Shown here: positions 48,993-61,366 of the stretch, piece by piece
Position numbering within the stretch: the first letter of the stretch is position 1
Layout: each line of letters opens with the position of its first letter
Assembly (NCBI RefSeq): GCF_964355755.1
Contig: NC_092671.1
Coordinates: 39,387,304-39,451,303 of the forward strand
Length of the DNA stretch: 64,000 nt
Direction: 5' to 3'
DNA from: Antedon mediterranea
Lineage: Eukaryota > Echinodermata > Crinoidea > Comatulida > Antedonidae
The notes under the pieces: generated by a model
The model's database searches: none
What the model was told of the DNA's origin: nothing
The model's input: the letters and a program-made list of their open reading frames with translations, nothing else
Position numbers and translations under genes: made by a program

Positions 48993-49016
48993 CATTACAT
49001 CATTAGTATTATCAGA

Positions 49017-49163
49017 TAAAGATTGGTGTCCACTAGCAACGCAAGCACGTAAGTGATTTGACCAATTACAAGCGATGGATTATTCGAACAGTGGCTTGTC
49101 ATTGATCAACTTGCGTTGCGCGTACGTCCTTGCGTTATGGTCTCTAGTGGGATCTAAGCTTAA
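49017..49163. mobile_element. MITE family 2 copy in the 3' region of the glycosyltransferase
   Basis: Ends AGATTGGTGTCCACTAGCAA and TCTCTAGTGGGATCTAAGCT. It starts 25 bases after the stop codon and precedes the first AATAAA (49218), so it is probably transcribed in the 3' UTR. Confidence 0.8.
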
Positions 49164-49217
49164 CAACTTTTCTCACAGTTAATGGCAGCTGACAAAAGAA
49201 TACATTCCAAAATGTTT

Positions 49218-49223
49218 AATAAA
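49218..49223 (+). terminator. Polyadenylation signal of the glycosyltransferase gene
   Basis: AATAAA 226 bases after the stop codon and 146 bases before the convergent end of melanoregulin B. Confidence 0.5.
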
Positions 49224-49368
49224 AATATAGTGAAGGCATTCCATTGTAAGCTAACGTATCCAATAACATTACAATTACAGTACCTAGCCTATACTATACT
49301 TAAAGATTTGTAGCGAAAATTTTAGTTTGTTATTTTAAAGCCTTTTGTAATATAATATAGTAATGAAA

Positions 49369-52300
49369 TCACTTCTTCGGTAAATGCCTTCTTGGAAAAC
49401 TTCTTTTTGCCATTTTTACAAAGTCTTTGCCAATATCAAGATCTACCAAACGATTCTGTAAAAAGTAACATTCAATTAGAAGTTTTGTCTCATAGCTAAT
49501 GAACTATATTTTAAAGATATGCACTGTGTATGCGCAAATTTAGAAATATAAGCCTATATTATTCTTGGTTTGAAAGTCAATCGTTGCTTTTGTGTATCAC
49601 AAATCACAATCGAAAAAGTTTGATAACACAAAATGGACACATTAAAAGAAGGCAAACGTCTCTATAACCGGACAAACATCCAATGTAAACCAAACTTAAG
49701 CTCTGTCTACACTAACTAATGTGTGACAAAAAAAATGCGATGTGCCCATATATGGACATGATGATGTCATGTCACTACCATATTTAAGCATATCACTACC
49801 ATATTTGGGCACATCACACCTTTTTTTTTTATCAAACTTGTTTGATAGTGTAGACAGAGCTTTATTGTTTTACTACTCAGTACTATTAGCCAAGTTCGCA
49901 ATCAGTGCTTTTACTTACCATTACTATTAGGTATCGATCCGGTTGGCTATTTCCTTCAGTAAATATTGCAGTTTCGTCTTCGAGTTCATGGAACAGTATA
50001 TATGTCTCATGCGATATACCCTCACGCATGGCTGATGTAGCCAGGCCGGTTACTGATACCAAATCTTCAACACTTTTTGAGAAGCCTATAAGTTTAGAAG
50101 AAAATTAACATTAATGTTAAATAGATTGCATTAAAATTGGTATATGCCACTACGGTTATCATTAAACAAAATAAACGATCGCATCGTAACGAAATTTTGC
50201 ATCTCAAAACTTTTGACCTAATATTAGTAACAATGTTTTGGCACATATGCCGTTTCATACGTATATTACTTAGAGACAAAAATCGAAACGTCGACTGTTT
50301 GTTGGACTGACATTAAAAAAGACAATAAATTTTACCACCTCTCCTCCAAAATAGCTGATTAAAACACATATTGTCGAGTAAAAAGACAATATAAAGTCCC
50401 GACTCAAAGAGTAGGGAATTGAGTATGCCAACGATAGTCTATTTGTAAACGGTAATAATGTGTTGTTAACGTTAACTATGCTTGTATTTATTGCCTAAAA
50501 TTATTATAGTGAAATAAATCCGTGTTTATTTATATGTACGATCCCTTAACACGCCTTGTACCTGTATTATTCATTACATTGAATGATATATGCACAATGT
50601 CGCTAAAATGATAATTCAAATGGATTACGTCATTGTTTGTAATGTGAATGTCAATTCTGCAACGTTTGATGAAATAACTGTACGCATATAATTACTATAC
50701 CAAGGTATTCATAACGTTAGTAACGTTAGTAACGTTCATAAGGTATTCATAACGTTAGTAACGTTAGTAACGTTCATAAGGTATTCATAACGTTAGTAGT
50801 TCCACAACAAAGTCACTCTTAATTTCTATGTTTGTTCTTTATACATGTTCTATTGTAATAAGGATAAAGTTCACAGTAAAGTACCCTCCTATTGTATGGA
50901 ATAGCCAAGTTCAAGTTACGCAAAATGCCTGATGAATTAAGGAATATTCACATAACATAATCACTTGACTAATATAATAGGACTTATTTTACATATTGTT
51001 ACTCGTGAATAATTGTTCATAACAATGTGAGATATACTAGTTAAAGCACCATATGTACATTAATCCAATGATTTTTATTTTTGCATATTTTTATTTTTGC
51101 ATATTTTTACTTGATTTGATTTGGAAAATCATCATAAAATATATATAAAGGATGACATAATTTAATAGAGTTGGAGTTGGAGTGGAGTTGTGGCCTGGTG
51201 GTTATGATGCTTGGCTGCCAATCCAAGGGTCCTGGGTTCAAGTCCTGTCATATGTCAGGATTTTTTCTAATGACAATTTACAACTCCACTCCCAAAGACT
51301 TGTAATAAAGACTTTGTTTATGTAGAGCATTGTGTGTATATGTTTGTCTCGTGAACGGATTGCCACCTTTAAGAAGGATAGTGATTGAATTTGCTTATGG
51401 TTATCCTTGGCAATTTGCCTAAATATATAAAATAAAAATAAAAATAATGACATTACGAATAAATACATTTATAAAAGATTTTCCAGGATAGCCCAAACAG
51501 CTTATTAGCTTATTTCTATTAGGATCTTTTTTAATCTAAATAAAATGAGTATTGCATTATAAACACTTACATATAACAACAACATATATTTATAAACAAT
51601 AAAAAGACTATGATTGTAGTTATTTAGTAGATAGGACAGTAGAACTCATCCCTATCCCAAATTACCTACATAACAATGACGTCACCGTCTCTGCACATAC
51701 CTAATAACTGCAGCACTGCTTTCCATCGTTTTTGTGTTTCTTTTCTGATGGCACGAATTGAATTTATTTTTGCTTCTACGTCACTATATTGCTAAAAAGA
51801 TAATTGTAATTCAGTATTAATATTATATATTATCAAGCATGCTTTCCAACCAGCAACATTAAAATACATTAACTGAGGCTTATAGGCCCTATCATAATAT
51901 AATATAGTTAAGTTCGTACCCAACATAGCAATATTATTAATAGGCTTAAGCTCTGTGTACACTATCAAACTTGTGATGATGTTTACCCATGGACACGATA
52001 ATGTCATATCACTACGGTATCATATTTGGGCATATCACTACCATATTCGGGCACATCACACGTTTTTGTCAAACTAGTTTGGTAGTGTAGACAGAGCTTT
52101 AGTATAATATATTAAATTGTAAGATAAGCATAACACAGTAGTATGTCAAGCCCCGGATGTAGGCGGGAAATACAATAGACCTACTACAGTCGTGCTGCTG
52201 TGATAGTATGAATATTTAGAAATACGTCAGAATACCGAGCATGATTTTAAACCAAAGCCGAAGAAATTATTACTTTGAAAGTGGCATTTTAAAAGCAATA

Positions 52301-53226
52301 GTCTACACTATCAAACTTTATGTGACAAAATATATGTATATGAACATGATGATGTCATAGCACTACCATATCTGAGCATATTACTACCATATTTTGGCAC
52401 TTTACACTTTTTTGTGAAACTAGTTTGATAGTGTAGACAGAGCTTTAATGTGCGTAACGTTTACTTATACGCATGATAGATGATTTATTTTGTCACCACT
52501 TCGCGACAAGCTCTGTATCGTGACATTTCATCAATATGGTATATTTACCGGTGAACCTGGCGGCAAACCAGAGTGTTGCTGTATCAATTCGTATAATTCT
52601 CTGTCATCGTCTGCCTCTATGTGCGTATAATCATCCGGGATACTCCATATGTTGATTTCGTTTTCTAATTCACTGGTAGGCTGTTGTAGCACTTTCGTTT
52701 CATCCGGTTTATATGTACCAAAGCTGCATCAAAATAAACACACAAATATTATTTTGGTTACGATGTTATTACTTTATCTATGGGAAGGCCTATGTACACG
52801 ATAGGTTGTTAGTCGGCGATATATGTGGCAAAGCTGCATCAATAAACACACACACACATAATTATTATGGTTACAATGTTATTACCTTATCCATGGGAAG
52901 GCCTATGTACATTTTTACAATGGGTAGTTAGTCATCTTATCGATAAAACAAATTATTGATTAAATAGACATATAGGATTTTAATTAAAGTGAAAATGTAC
53001 AAACACTAGACCTACTAGTATATATTAGGCCTCCTATACCAGACATTTACGCAACGATACTGTGGTATTGATATCAACTAAAAATAGTCCTAGCGAGTCC
53101 ATTTGATGGAAAACAGATTTTAAACAGGAGACGGGTCTTCCAACTGTATACTTACTATAATAAAGGTGTAGCCTCTGTTGAGTGTGATTTTCCTTTAAGA
53201 CAACACCATCCAGTTACCGTAAACAT
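49369..53226 (-). CDS. MREG: Melanoregulin paralogue B, complete, five exons
   Basis: Exons on the minus strand: 53226-53156, 52723-52549, 51791-51701, 50085-49919, 49455-49369; phases 2, 0, 1, 0, the same as paralogue A; 591 nt, 196 residues. The start MFTVTGWCCLKG has two Cys (8-9) where A has three. The core WSIPDDYTHIEADDDRELYE (about residues 50-69) matches the vertebrate WSMPHDVSHTEADDDRTLYN. Exon 3 is 91 bases, exactly as in A, and encodes the SIRAIRKETQKRWKAVLQLL helix. The last exon NRLVDLDIGKDFVKMAKRSF replaces DRLLDLDAADNFIRIAKDMY of A, and the tail RRHLPKK is shorter and basic. All introns are GT-AG. A 110-bp duplication beside exon 2 creates a second copy of its acceptor. The genes are more diverged than a recent duplication would be; both look intact. 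Confidence 0.92.
49697..49863. mobile_element. MITE family 1 copy in melanoregulin B intron 4
   Basis: Ends TTAAGCTCTGTCTACACTAA and TTTGATAGTGTAGACAGAGC, with CCATATATGG and CCATATTTGG. Confidence 0.88.
50705..50800. repeat. Tandem repeat of GTTCATAAGGTATTCATAAC with AACGTTAGT, about three units
   Basis: Blocks of AAGGTATTCATAACGTTAGT followed by AACGTTAGTAACGTTCAT repeat with a 39-bp period in melanoregulin B intron 3. Confidence 0.85.
51165..51345 (+). mobile_element. tRNA-derived SINE in melanoregulin B intron 3
   Basis: Head GTGGCCTGGTGGTTATGATG (A box) and CCTGGGTTCAAGTCCTGTC (B box GGGTTCAAGTCC), with the tail TTTACAACTCCACTCCC. A minus-strand fragment of the same family is at 6625-6725. 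Confidence 0.8.
51947..52101. mobile_element. MITE family 1 copy in melanoregulin B intron 2
   Basis: Ends TTAAGCTCTGTGTACACTAT and TTTGGTAGTGTAGACAGAGC; the CArG-like blocks are altered (CCATATTCGG, TCATATTTGG). Confidence 0.85.
52292..52446. mobile_element. MITE family 1 copy in melanoregulin B intron 2, 103 bases from exon 2
   Basis: Ends AGTCTACACTATCAAACTTT and AGTTTGATAGTGTAGACAGA; the second copy in the same intron. Confidence 0.85.
52711..52930. repeat. 110-bp tandem duplication spanning the exon 2 acceptor of melanoregulin B
   Basis: ATATGTACCAAAGCTGCATC at 52711 recurs as ATATGTGGCAAAGCTGCATC at 52821, followed in both by AATAAACACACA and later GGGAAGGCCTATGTACA. On the minus strand this duplicates the GATGCAG acceptor and the first bases of exon 2. 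Confidence 0.88.
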
Positions 53227-53657
53227 CTTCGTTGTTTTTAACTTTAAAATATAACCATCGGTTTACATGCAAATAATAGCATCATTGTCGCTAACATTAG
53301 GTTTTCGTACCAGCAAGTCTAAAATCCAAAATACTACGTCACGCTGCAGTATATCATATTTTAAATACCAACTTTGTTTTGATGGTAGTAGGTTGAATCA
53401 CGATAACAATACAGTGTATTGTTTGTGTTAATTGTATTAAGGGCTGTACATAATTATTATTAACAATGCACATGTCTGAGCTGTCTAAAATGATGTGTTC
53501 ATATACAAAATTGAAAAGGAACACTTAATTAGTTATAAGCACACTTAATTAGTACTGGTCATTAGTTTAATACGTATATTACAAATGGCACTATACTTCA
53601 TATTTGTGCATGTTGAAACCTTAAACAAACTCGTACACATGAAACATCAAAGTAGAC

Positions 53658-53817
53658 AAAGCTCTGTCTACACTATCAAACTAGTTTGACAAAAAAGTGT
53701 GATGTGCCCAAATATGGTAGTGACATGCCCAAATATGGTAGTGACATCATCATGTCCATAATATGGACACATCACATCTTTATGTAACATAAAGTTTGAT
53801 AGTGTAGACAGAGCTTA
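53658..53817. mobile_element. MITE family 1 copy
   Basis: Ends AAGCTCTGTCTACACTATCA and TTTGATAGTGTAGACAGAGC with two CCAAATATGG boxes 21 bases apart. It lies 432 bases upstream of the melanoregulin B start codon. Confidence 0.9.
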
Positions 53818-54489
53818 AGAAATGGCCATGGAGGGAAAATGGTATGACAGCCAATACACAAGCTATAGCTACAGATTTCAACTCTCTTTATCTGTTATGG
53901 AATTCCTCCCGTCATATTGTTGTTACCATGTTTTATTCCTTTCATTTTAACTATTTTCTTGTTACAATAGAGTGTCGGTAGATTCTGAATGTTTGGGTAA
54001 ATATGTCTCATGGTGGAAATTAAGGTATACATTGATTTCCCTTTGTACTAAAATTGCGTAATCTTCTAATTTAAAAGAACAATAATAATGACGAATATCG
54101 GTGCCTTTGAAACACTCATGCTAATGTGACGGATACTTAATTTTGGGGGCGTGGTTCCGGCTAAAAATTAAGACACAGAATGGGTTAATTAAGCTTCCTG
54201 TGTTTGGAGGCAAAGCACGCGGTACAAGCAGTGATTTCAAACTTAATTTTTGATTTTTTTTAACTAAGCGAGAAGTCACCGGGTTGTTGACCTAACAATT
54301 TAAACTTGTTAAAAAAGTTTTAACACAAAACATTCATTTGTTCTAATTTAAGGTTATATCCCAAGCATTTTAATTGTTTTTTTGACCAAAATATGAACCC
54401 AATCCCGATGGAATCGTATTAGTCCCTTGTAAGCATTGATGATATGTTTCCATTCGTCAGCAGTGACACTGAAGTTCAAATGTTCCGTA

Positions 54490-54724
54490 GCTTAATTGTA
54501 ATTGGTCAACTTCCTTGCGTTGGGTGTGCGACATACGTTCATGCGTTTGCGTCAGGCAAACGTGAGTGATTTGACCAATCACAAGCGATGGACTATTCAA
54601 ACAGTGGCTTGTCATGGTCACATAGCTTGCGTTGTGCGTTCGTCCGTGTGTTTCGTCTCTAGAGTGTGAACAACGCTTTAGGATGCGTGCGTACGTCAAT
54701 GCGTTGCTGCATGTGGAAACAAGA
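54490..54724. mobile_element. MITE family 2 copy, decayed and compound
   Basis: Contains GTGATTTGACCAATCACAAGC and GTGGCTTGTCATGG with flanking AACTTCCTTGCGTTGGG and TAGCTTGCGTTGTGCGTTCG arms. Extra GCGTTTGCGTC and GTGCGTACGTC pieces suggest parts of two overlapping copies. Confidence 0.65.
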
Positions 54725-55685
54725 TTTGGACACATCTAACTCGTCGCGTATTGGTTACGATAATCTGCAGTATTATACGGCTCTTTTGGTGTCACTGTTG
54801 TGAGAAGAATTCTCCGAGCACGTGACTTCTATTCTCTGCTGTGACACAAGTGATGCTTAGTCAGACTATAATTTGTAAAGTTCCGGCAGGAAACTGCTGA
54901 TGTTGGATTGGAACGCACTCAGACGATGAGTCATCAGCCGCGGGAGGATCTCCTAACCCTGAGAATATTATAAAACAAAATCTGCAAAATGGTCAGTGAA
55001 TCCGTGAAAATCAAGGGATGTATACACGAGGCATACTCATTCAGTATCCATAACCTAGGTGTTATTTTTAGACATAAGTTAATCCTCATAATTATCTGAT
55101 TCCTGAATACTTGCAATAATTGCGTCACTAGAGTTGTACTTCAGTAGTGTAGACATTGCAGGTGTAGACAAAGAACAACAGGCTTTAACAAGTTACACTT
55201 TTGTTTATATTTTTTTTTATTTAGCAAATGTTGTGTTGTTGCAGTATGCAAGTGAAACATCAAATAATTTATGAAATTAATGTTCTTCTTCTATTTTGTT
55301 ACTGAACCTAAACAATAAAATACATTTCTTTTTCATCAACATATGAATAAATGTTAGTAAGGTATATTGTTCGAAATTTCTTCAAGTTAAAGAACCTTGA
55401 TGATCACAAAACTACATTTTTTCTGGGTCAATTTAAATGAATTTTAACTTTTTTTATTTTCCAACCTCAACTTTTCTACATTTCTTGGCACTACAGTACT
55501 TCTGCAAACTGCTCGTCGTTATCACGTGACTCTATAACGAACGTTTCCGTGCGTTGTTTTAGAACCTGACATTGCTGGTTTGGCCAGGATACATCTTAGA
55601 CTGTTGTAACATCTCTGCAGGCAGAGTAATATTTTTCTTCCATATTTTTTTAAACTTTACATTGCTTCGTTTTTGGACTTACAAG

Positions 55686-58600
55686 ATGCCAACAACAAGA
55701 TCGGAGGATGAGCTCAATTTGGTAATTCTTTTTTTGTTATTTAATTTCAGATCAGAAAATGTGCAATAAGTCCATAAAAGAACAACACTTATAAGTTACG
55801 GCAGAAATACGGTATGTTTTTGATGTAAACTGCATGAATTCATTGCTCGTACCGTACGTTATCTCTGTAATGTTTTTCCGTCAGTATTTGGTCAGATATT
55901 TTGCTCCAGAAGCAAAACTCCACAGTAGTTAAACATTCAATTATCATAAGCTATACTTTTGTCAATAGGAGGCCTATATTGGTTTAATCGAAAAAGTTAT
56001 AGATGCAAAGTTAAATGTAAATGAAAATTGTCTATAATTAGGCCTAGTGATATGTAATGCCAAAATGTGTCTGACAAAATGACACGTGGATTCGTATTTA
56101 CCCACGGTAATGATGCTTATTTTACTTTTTATTCAAAAATTTTGTACAGCTAATGTGGTGAAAACCTTTTCATCTGGTTTCGATTTAGCTAATGTTAATC
56201 TATAAAATCTCTAATATTTTGCAGAATGTCTTTCGCAATCTGCCGTACGTTACTTATTAACAAGATATTAAGAACTATTTTTGATTTTGATATCTGTTAA
56301 ATAAAATGCATAAAATGAAAGCAGTGGCTGAATGTATAGTTTAGGCCAAAGATAGTTCTTATTGATATCATCCATTTTAATTGTATTTCCTGCTAGCGGT
56401 TACGAAAAAGGTGATAGGGCTAATTTGCTTAATTGATTGTAGTGTTTGCCAAGTATATTCAACCATTGCTGCTGCAGAGGATAAGTTGCATTTCCGTTAA
56501 TCAGAAAAAAAAACGGTTTCTTTCAATTAACAATAAATAATTGTATTTCCGTAATATTACTACAAGACAAAAGAAACGTAATAACAATAAGTTTTATTTT
56601 GATTGGCAAAACTTGTAGTTATGTTTTATTTTACATGGAGTTATTTGATTTCATCCCATGCCGTTTTTGTTCAATTTTAATATTGGCGAATTGAACATCG
56701 TGAAAACACTTGCATGCCCATGTAGACAATTTATTAACAGTAGGCCTAATATTATTGTCCTTCGTTCAGTATCTTAATTAGTTATCCGCACCATGCCGGA
56801 TAACTCCTTGAAATCGTTATGGTACTATTTTCTTTGAAAAGCTGGCTATTGTCAAGGTTTTACTCATTATTAAGGGGACGTCCTTAAGAAATAAGAAATA
56901 TAAACAAATGTATTTATGTCTTTCCTCTGTGCTGAGACAAACGGAACAATTATTCCAAACCATTAGTCACATTACGCTTGGGCTTTATTTTAGATCAATT
57001 ACAGCCAATACATTTATAAACCTAAATATTGAAACAAGCAACACTTTAAAGATAACTCAAGAAAGAGTGATGAATCATGATGCAAAAACCTGCAATTATT
57101 TACATAAAACGAAGAAAAAAATGTTAAACCTATCTATTTTCAATCTTTCGCAGGTCATAAATGGAACGAAAGTTCCTATGCGAAATGGTCACTCGAGGCA
57201 TGTTGTGGTCCCGATGGAAAACCTGAATGGTGGTGAAAAAATACAGGATGGAGTAAAAGAGAAAGAACATCTAACCACAGTGGAGGAAGAAGTCATTGAC
57301 CCCTGGACAGTTGCAGATATTGAAAATACAACCACGCCATGGTCAGGTATAAAATGAATGCTAAAGATCTTTAACCTATCTATGAAACCAAAATAGGTCG
57401 TAATAAGTTCTCAATACGGTAATTTCAATTTCCGATATCAGGTTAATTCTCGCTGCTCCACACTGTTTAATATTGTCACACGATTTTTTGCACATAACAA
57501 GATTTAAAAATAGAGTTGAATTTGAAATATAACAATCTCTCATATTGAAATTATTTAAGAAATTGTTGAATAATGCCATGTGTTAGAGATAAGCCTTTGG
57601 CATACAAACATACATTATTGATTTGTAGGCATACCACGTGACTTTGAGTCGGAGTTTTTTATTCATGTACACAGATGTATCATTTCAACTAGTTGCTGAT
57701 AATATAAGTAATAAGTTGCCAATTTATAATGGGGTGTTTTCTCTTAGTCGTTTCCCCACAATCCCTTGTGAATCAGTGAAAATCTGATTAGAGGGGGAAA
57801 TAGTGTTTATCGTTATATTCAGTAAACATGGGAACTAATATTGATTTCAAATATGAATGTTACGACTATAATATTTCTAGCTTGTAAAGCTAAACTAGTT
57901 TGACAAGACAAGTGTGATGTTGTCAAATATGGCAGTGATATGCCCAAATGTGTTAGATATGACATCGTGTCCATATATGAGCACATTTTTTTTGTCACAT
58001 AAAGTTTGATAGTGTAGACAGAGTTTAATGGAGCACATTTGAGACAATAAATTTAGAAAAAGAGTTAAATATTTCTTTTTCTTCAGAGTTGGATAGAAAA
58101 GGCAAAGCGCTACGAGTGACACTGTGGTTCCTTAAGCCGATCTTGATCATCACCCTGCTTTACTTCTTTATCTGTTCCCTGGATCTTATGAGCTCTGCGT
58201 TCAGACTGCTTGGAGGCAAGGCTGCTGGTGAAGCCTTGTCTCACAACGAGCTTCTGAATAACCCTGTATGTGGACTCATGTTAGGTATTCTGGTGACTGT
58301 ACTGGTACAGAGCTCATCAACATCTACGTCTATTACCGTGTCTATGGTTGCTGCTGGATGTAAGTACTATACGATAACACAAAATAAACATTCTGGCTCA
58401 ATCTCCACTCCTTCACGTCATTGTTCAATCTTAACACTCTCAACACTTTGAAAATTTCAACATTTCAACATATTTTATTATTTCTCTTCAACATTGTCTC
58501 TTCAAGTTAACACTACACCACACTGAGCACACTGAAAAGAATAAACGTGGTATAAGCCTACTCTAGTAAACTATAGTTTGCAAAATTGAGCAAAAGTTTG

Positions 58601-61366
58601 CTAGATAAACTTCCACAAACTGTAGAAAACTAGTTTTCAAAAGTAAGGCCAATTGCTTCTGCAAAAATGACAGCCTTTAGCAATAGAGAATTTTAGTTTT
58701 AACGATCGTCTTCAAACAGTCGTAAACTTTGAAGGTTTGGTAACGTTTGCTAGTGTAGATTATGATAAAACGACCGTAGATTTTGTTAAAGAATGTAATA
58801 ACACAAATTCTGTTTACATATTGTTTTCCGTTCAGTGTTACAGGTGCAGCCAGCAATCTTCATTATTATGGGTGCTAATATTGGAACGTCAGTGACCAAT
58901 ACCATCGTATCACTCGCACAATCGGGCGACCGAAATCAGTTCCGACGTGCCTTCGGCGGGGCCACCGTGCACGATATGTTCAACTGGCTGGCTGTAGGGA
59001 TCTTACTTCCCCTGGAAGTCATCACTGGATACCTATATAGATTAACTAGTATTATTGTCAAGTCCTTCAATATACACTCCAACGAAAATGCTAAAATCGA
59101 ACTGTTGAAAGTTCTTACAAAACCATTTGCAAAAAAGATAGTACAGGTTTATATTTTCATTTTCTTCTTCATTTTCAAATGATAAAATATCAGATAATGA
59201 CGACGAAATGTATGGTAATGCTGTGATAAAAATGATCAAATGAGTCAATAATAATAGCTGATGATATTGATGAAGATATTGATCATGATAGTGATAATAC
59301 AAATTATGAAGATTCTTTAAAAATTACGTTTTACACAAACTATAGTAATGATGATGATATAAAATACTGGTGTAATACTACGCCGTATACTGAATGTCTC
59401 TAGAAGCAGTAGTGCCAGTATGATGTTTATTGAACATGGTGTCCCTTCTTTAATGAGTAATGCGAAAATCTATCCATGGTTTTATGCAACGTATGTTGAA
59501 TAGTTGTAATATTCTTGTTGCTTGTGTTTCCAAACATATATGCTTCATAACTAAAATATGTATTGTAGATAGAGAAGTATCCTATATATTTAAGCTTAGA
59601 GTTTGCGAATTTTCTTTTTTCTTTTTCTGTTTGTACGTTTGTTGGATAGGGATGAAATTTCCGAAATAAAAGAAACTGGAATTGAATACATTCAGTTAAA
59701 CATAACTCTCTATTGGCAGGTTGATACCAAAGTCATCAGTAAAATCTCTACCGGTGAGGTGCAGGCTGATAACTCATCTCTCCTGAAAATCTGGTGCAAG
59801 AAAGAAGAGGTTGCTGTACTAAAAAACGTTACCAAATTGGCGACTGTTACGGAGAACAACTATAACTATTTTGGACAGCTGGTGAACTCGACCTACCAAG
59901 TGAACATAACACGGTCTGAAACAACGTTTGAGAAAGTTGGAGTTGAAAAATGTAAGTTGTCATCGACAGTTAACAGCTATATAAATATTTCTATTTTATT
60001 AGATAGTACTTTTCTGCCAACAACTTGACTTGAAAGTTGAGAATATTTGCAAAAAAATGTTGTTTTCGGGTGGGAAGCGAAGTTGTTATTTATTCGTTAT
60101 ACTGGGTAGCCCCTCTTCAGTTTTCCAGAGGGCCCAGTTTCTCGAAAGATGCACTGGTTTTTTTTAAGTGCACATGAGCTAGATGTGTACACTGGACTTT
60201 ATGGTTTATAGTCCTTATCCGAGAAGACTCGTTCTAACACCAGAACCATGGAGCGAGTGAGTCTCGATAACTTGCCGATGTTATGGTTACGCCGTATTGC
60301 GGTTCCACTTAACTGTCTTAACCGCTCGGCCACTCACTTGCAAATTCTTCTTGCGCTGCTTGCATGTGACTGATCTGTTTTACTCTATTTTATTCTAGGT
60401 AAATACTTGTTCGCTGACACTGGCCTATCAGAAACAGCTATCGGTGCAATTCTTCTCTGTGTTTCGTTGTTAATGCTTTGCATTTGCCTGGTGATCCTCG
60501 TCAAAACCTTAAATTCTGTACTACAAGGCAAAATGGCGTCTGTAATCAAAAACACCTTGAATGCAGATTTTCCAGGACGACTGTCTTTTCTAACGGGCTA
60601 CTTCACAATTTTGGTTGGTGCTGGTATGACGTTCATTGTCCAAAGCAGTTCTGTGTTTACATCCGCCATGACACCACTGGTTGGTATGGGAGTGATAACA
60701 CTGGAGAGGATGTATCCATTGACCTTAGGGTCAAACATTGGTACCACGGCAACCGGTTTACTTGCCGCGTTAGCCAGTACAGGCGGCAATTTCAGTAACT
60801 CGTTACAGATCGCACTCTGTCATTTACTGTTTAACATTTCTGCAATATTGCTCTGGTATCCAATACCGATCATGCGCAGACTGCCGATTTACATGGCAAA
60901 GTGTTTAGGAAACACAACGGCGGATTACCGCTGGTTCGCCATTTTTTATCTCATATTAATGTTCTTCATTTTGCCTGGTTTTGTGTTCCTGTTGTCGCTG
61001 GCGGGAACCGGTGCATTCATCGGAATCGGATTACCGCTGTTAATTTTCGCTGCCGTTATCGTCATCATCAACATCATGCAGGATAAGTGTCCACGGTTTT
61101 TACCAGAAAAGTTACGAGATTGGGAGTTCCTGCCGTTGTTTATGCGTTCATTGGATCCGTTAGATTCGATCCTATCACGCCTATTTGCAATGTGCCATTT
61201 CTGCCGATGTGTGACGGGTGATTATGTTTCTAAGATCGCCAACCCTCCTGTGTCTTACAGGCATTCTATGATTCGTGCTAGCTACCATCGCGCCTCCAAT
61301 AAAGCATACCTGACGCTTCCCAACCAGAAAGCATCCAAACAGGCGAAACGAACGCGTACTATGTAA
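55686..61366 (+). CDS. SLC34: Sodium-dependent phosphate cotransporter, SLC34 (NaPi-II) family, complete, six coding exons
   Basis: Moves inorganic phosphate into cells with Na+ across the plasma membrane. Exons: 55686-55721, 57154-57346, 58087-58359, 58836-59146, 59720-59951, 60399-61366; phases 0, 1, 1, 0, 1; 2013 nt, 670 residues (human SLC34A2 690). Both inverted-repeat signatures are present: QSSST (151-155) and QSSS (430-433), each in the usual setting ([26 protein letters not shown]), plus GANIGTS and GSNIGTTAT. The large loop (exon 5) has several N-X-S/T sites and Cys 297 and Cys 349 for the expected disulfide. GGATVHD (208-214) keeps the Asp linked to electrogenic transport, but the first Ala of the Ala-Ala-Asp set is Gly. 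The C-terminus is short and basic, without the Cys-rich tail of NaPi-IIb. The 12-residue first coding exon is the least certain part. Confidence 0.96.
57885..58027. mobile_element. MITE family 1 copy in SLC34 intron 2, 60 bases before exon 3
   Basis: The left end is decayed (AAAGCTAAACTAGTTTGAC), the right end AGTTTGATAGTGTAGACAGA is intact. It has TCAAATATGG. Confidence 0.82.
60090..60345 (-). mobile_element. SINE with a tRNA-Leu/Ser-like head in SLC34 intron 5
   Basis: The minus strand reads CAAGTGAGTGGCCGAGCGGTTAAGACAG; TGGCCGAGCGGTTAAG is the typical A-box region of class II tRNAs (Leu/Ser). The B box is degraded (TGGTTCTGGTGTTAGAAC). The body ends with CCCTCTGGAAAACTGAAGAGG. Confidence 0.65.

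Larger units (their letters stand above)
53227..55499. other. Gene-free stretch between melanoregulin B and SLC34
   Basis: It holds the two upstream regions (melanoregulin B leftward, SLC34 rightward), one MITE 1 and one decayed MITE 2. A minus-strand frame at about 54875-54950 (reading GDPPAADDSSSECVP) follows an acceptor-like site, but it has no partner exon that I could find. Confidence 0.4.

Noticed and set aside
53156-53226. An overlapping frame in melanoregulin B exon 1 that stops after four codons (MVLS).
   Set aside because: The frame starting at 53226 gives the Cys pair and joins exon 2 in the same phase as paralogue A, so the shorter frame is not used.
54875-54960. Possible minus-strand terminal exon reading GDPPAADDSSSECVP to a stop, after a CTCAG acceptor-like site.
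   Set aside because: No partner exon, no recognised family, and both neighbouring genes are complete without it.
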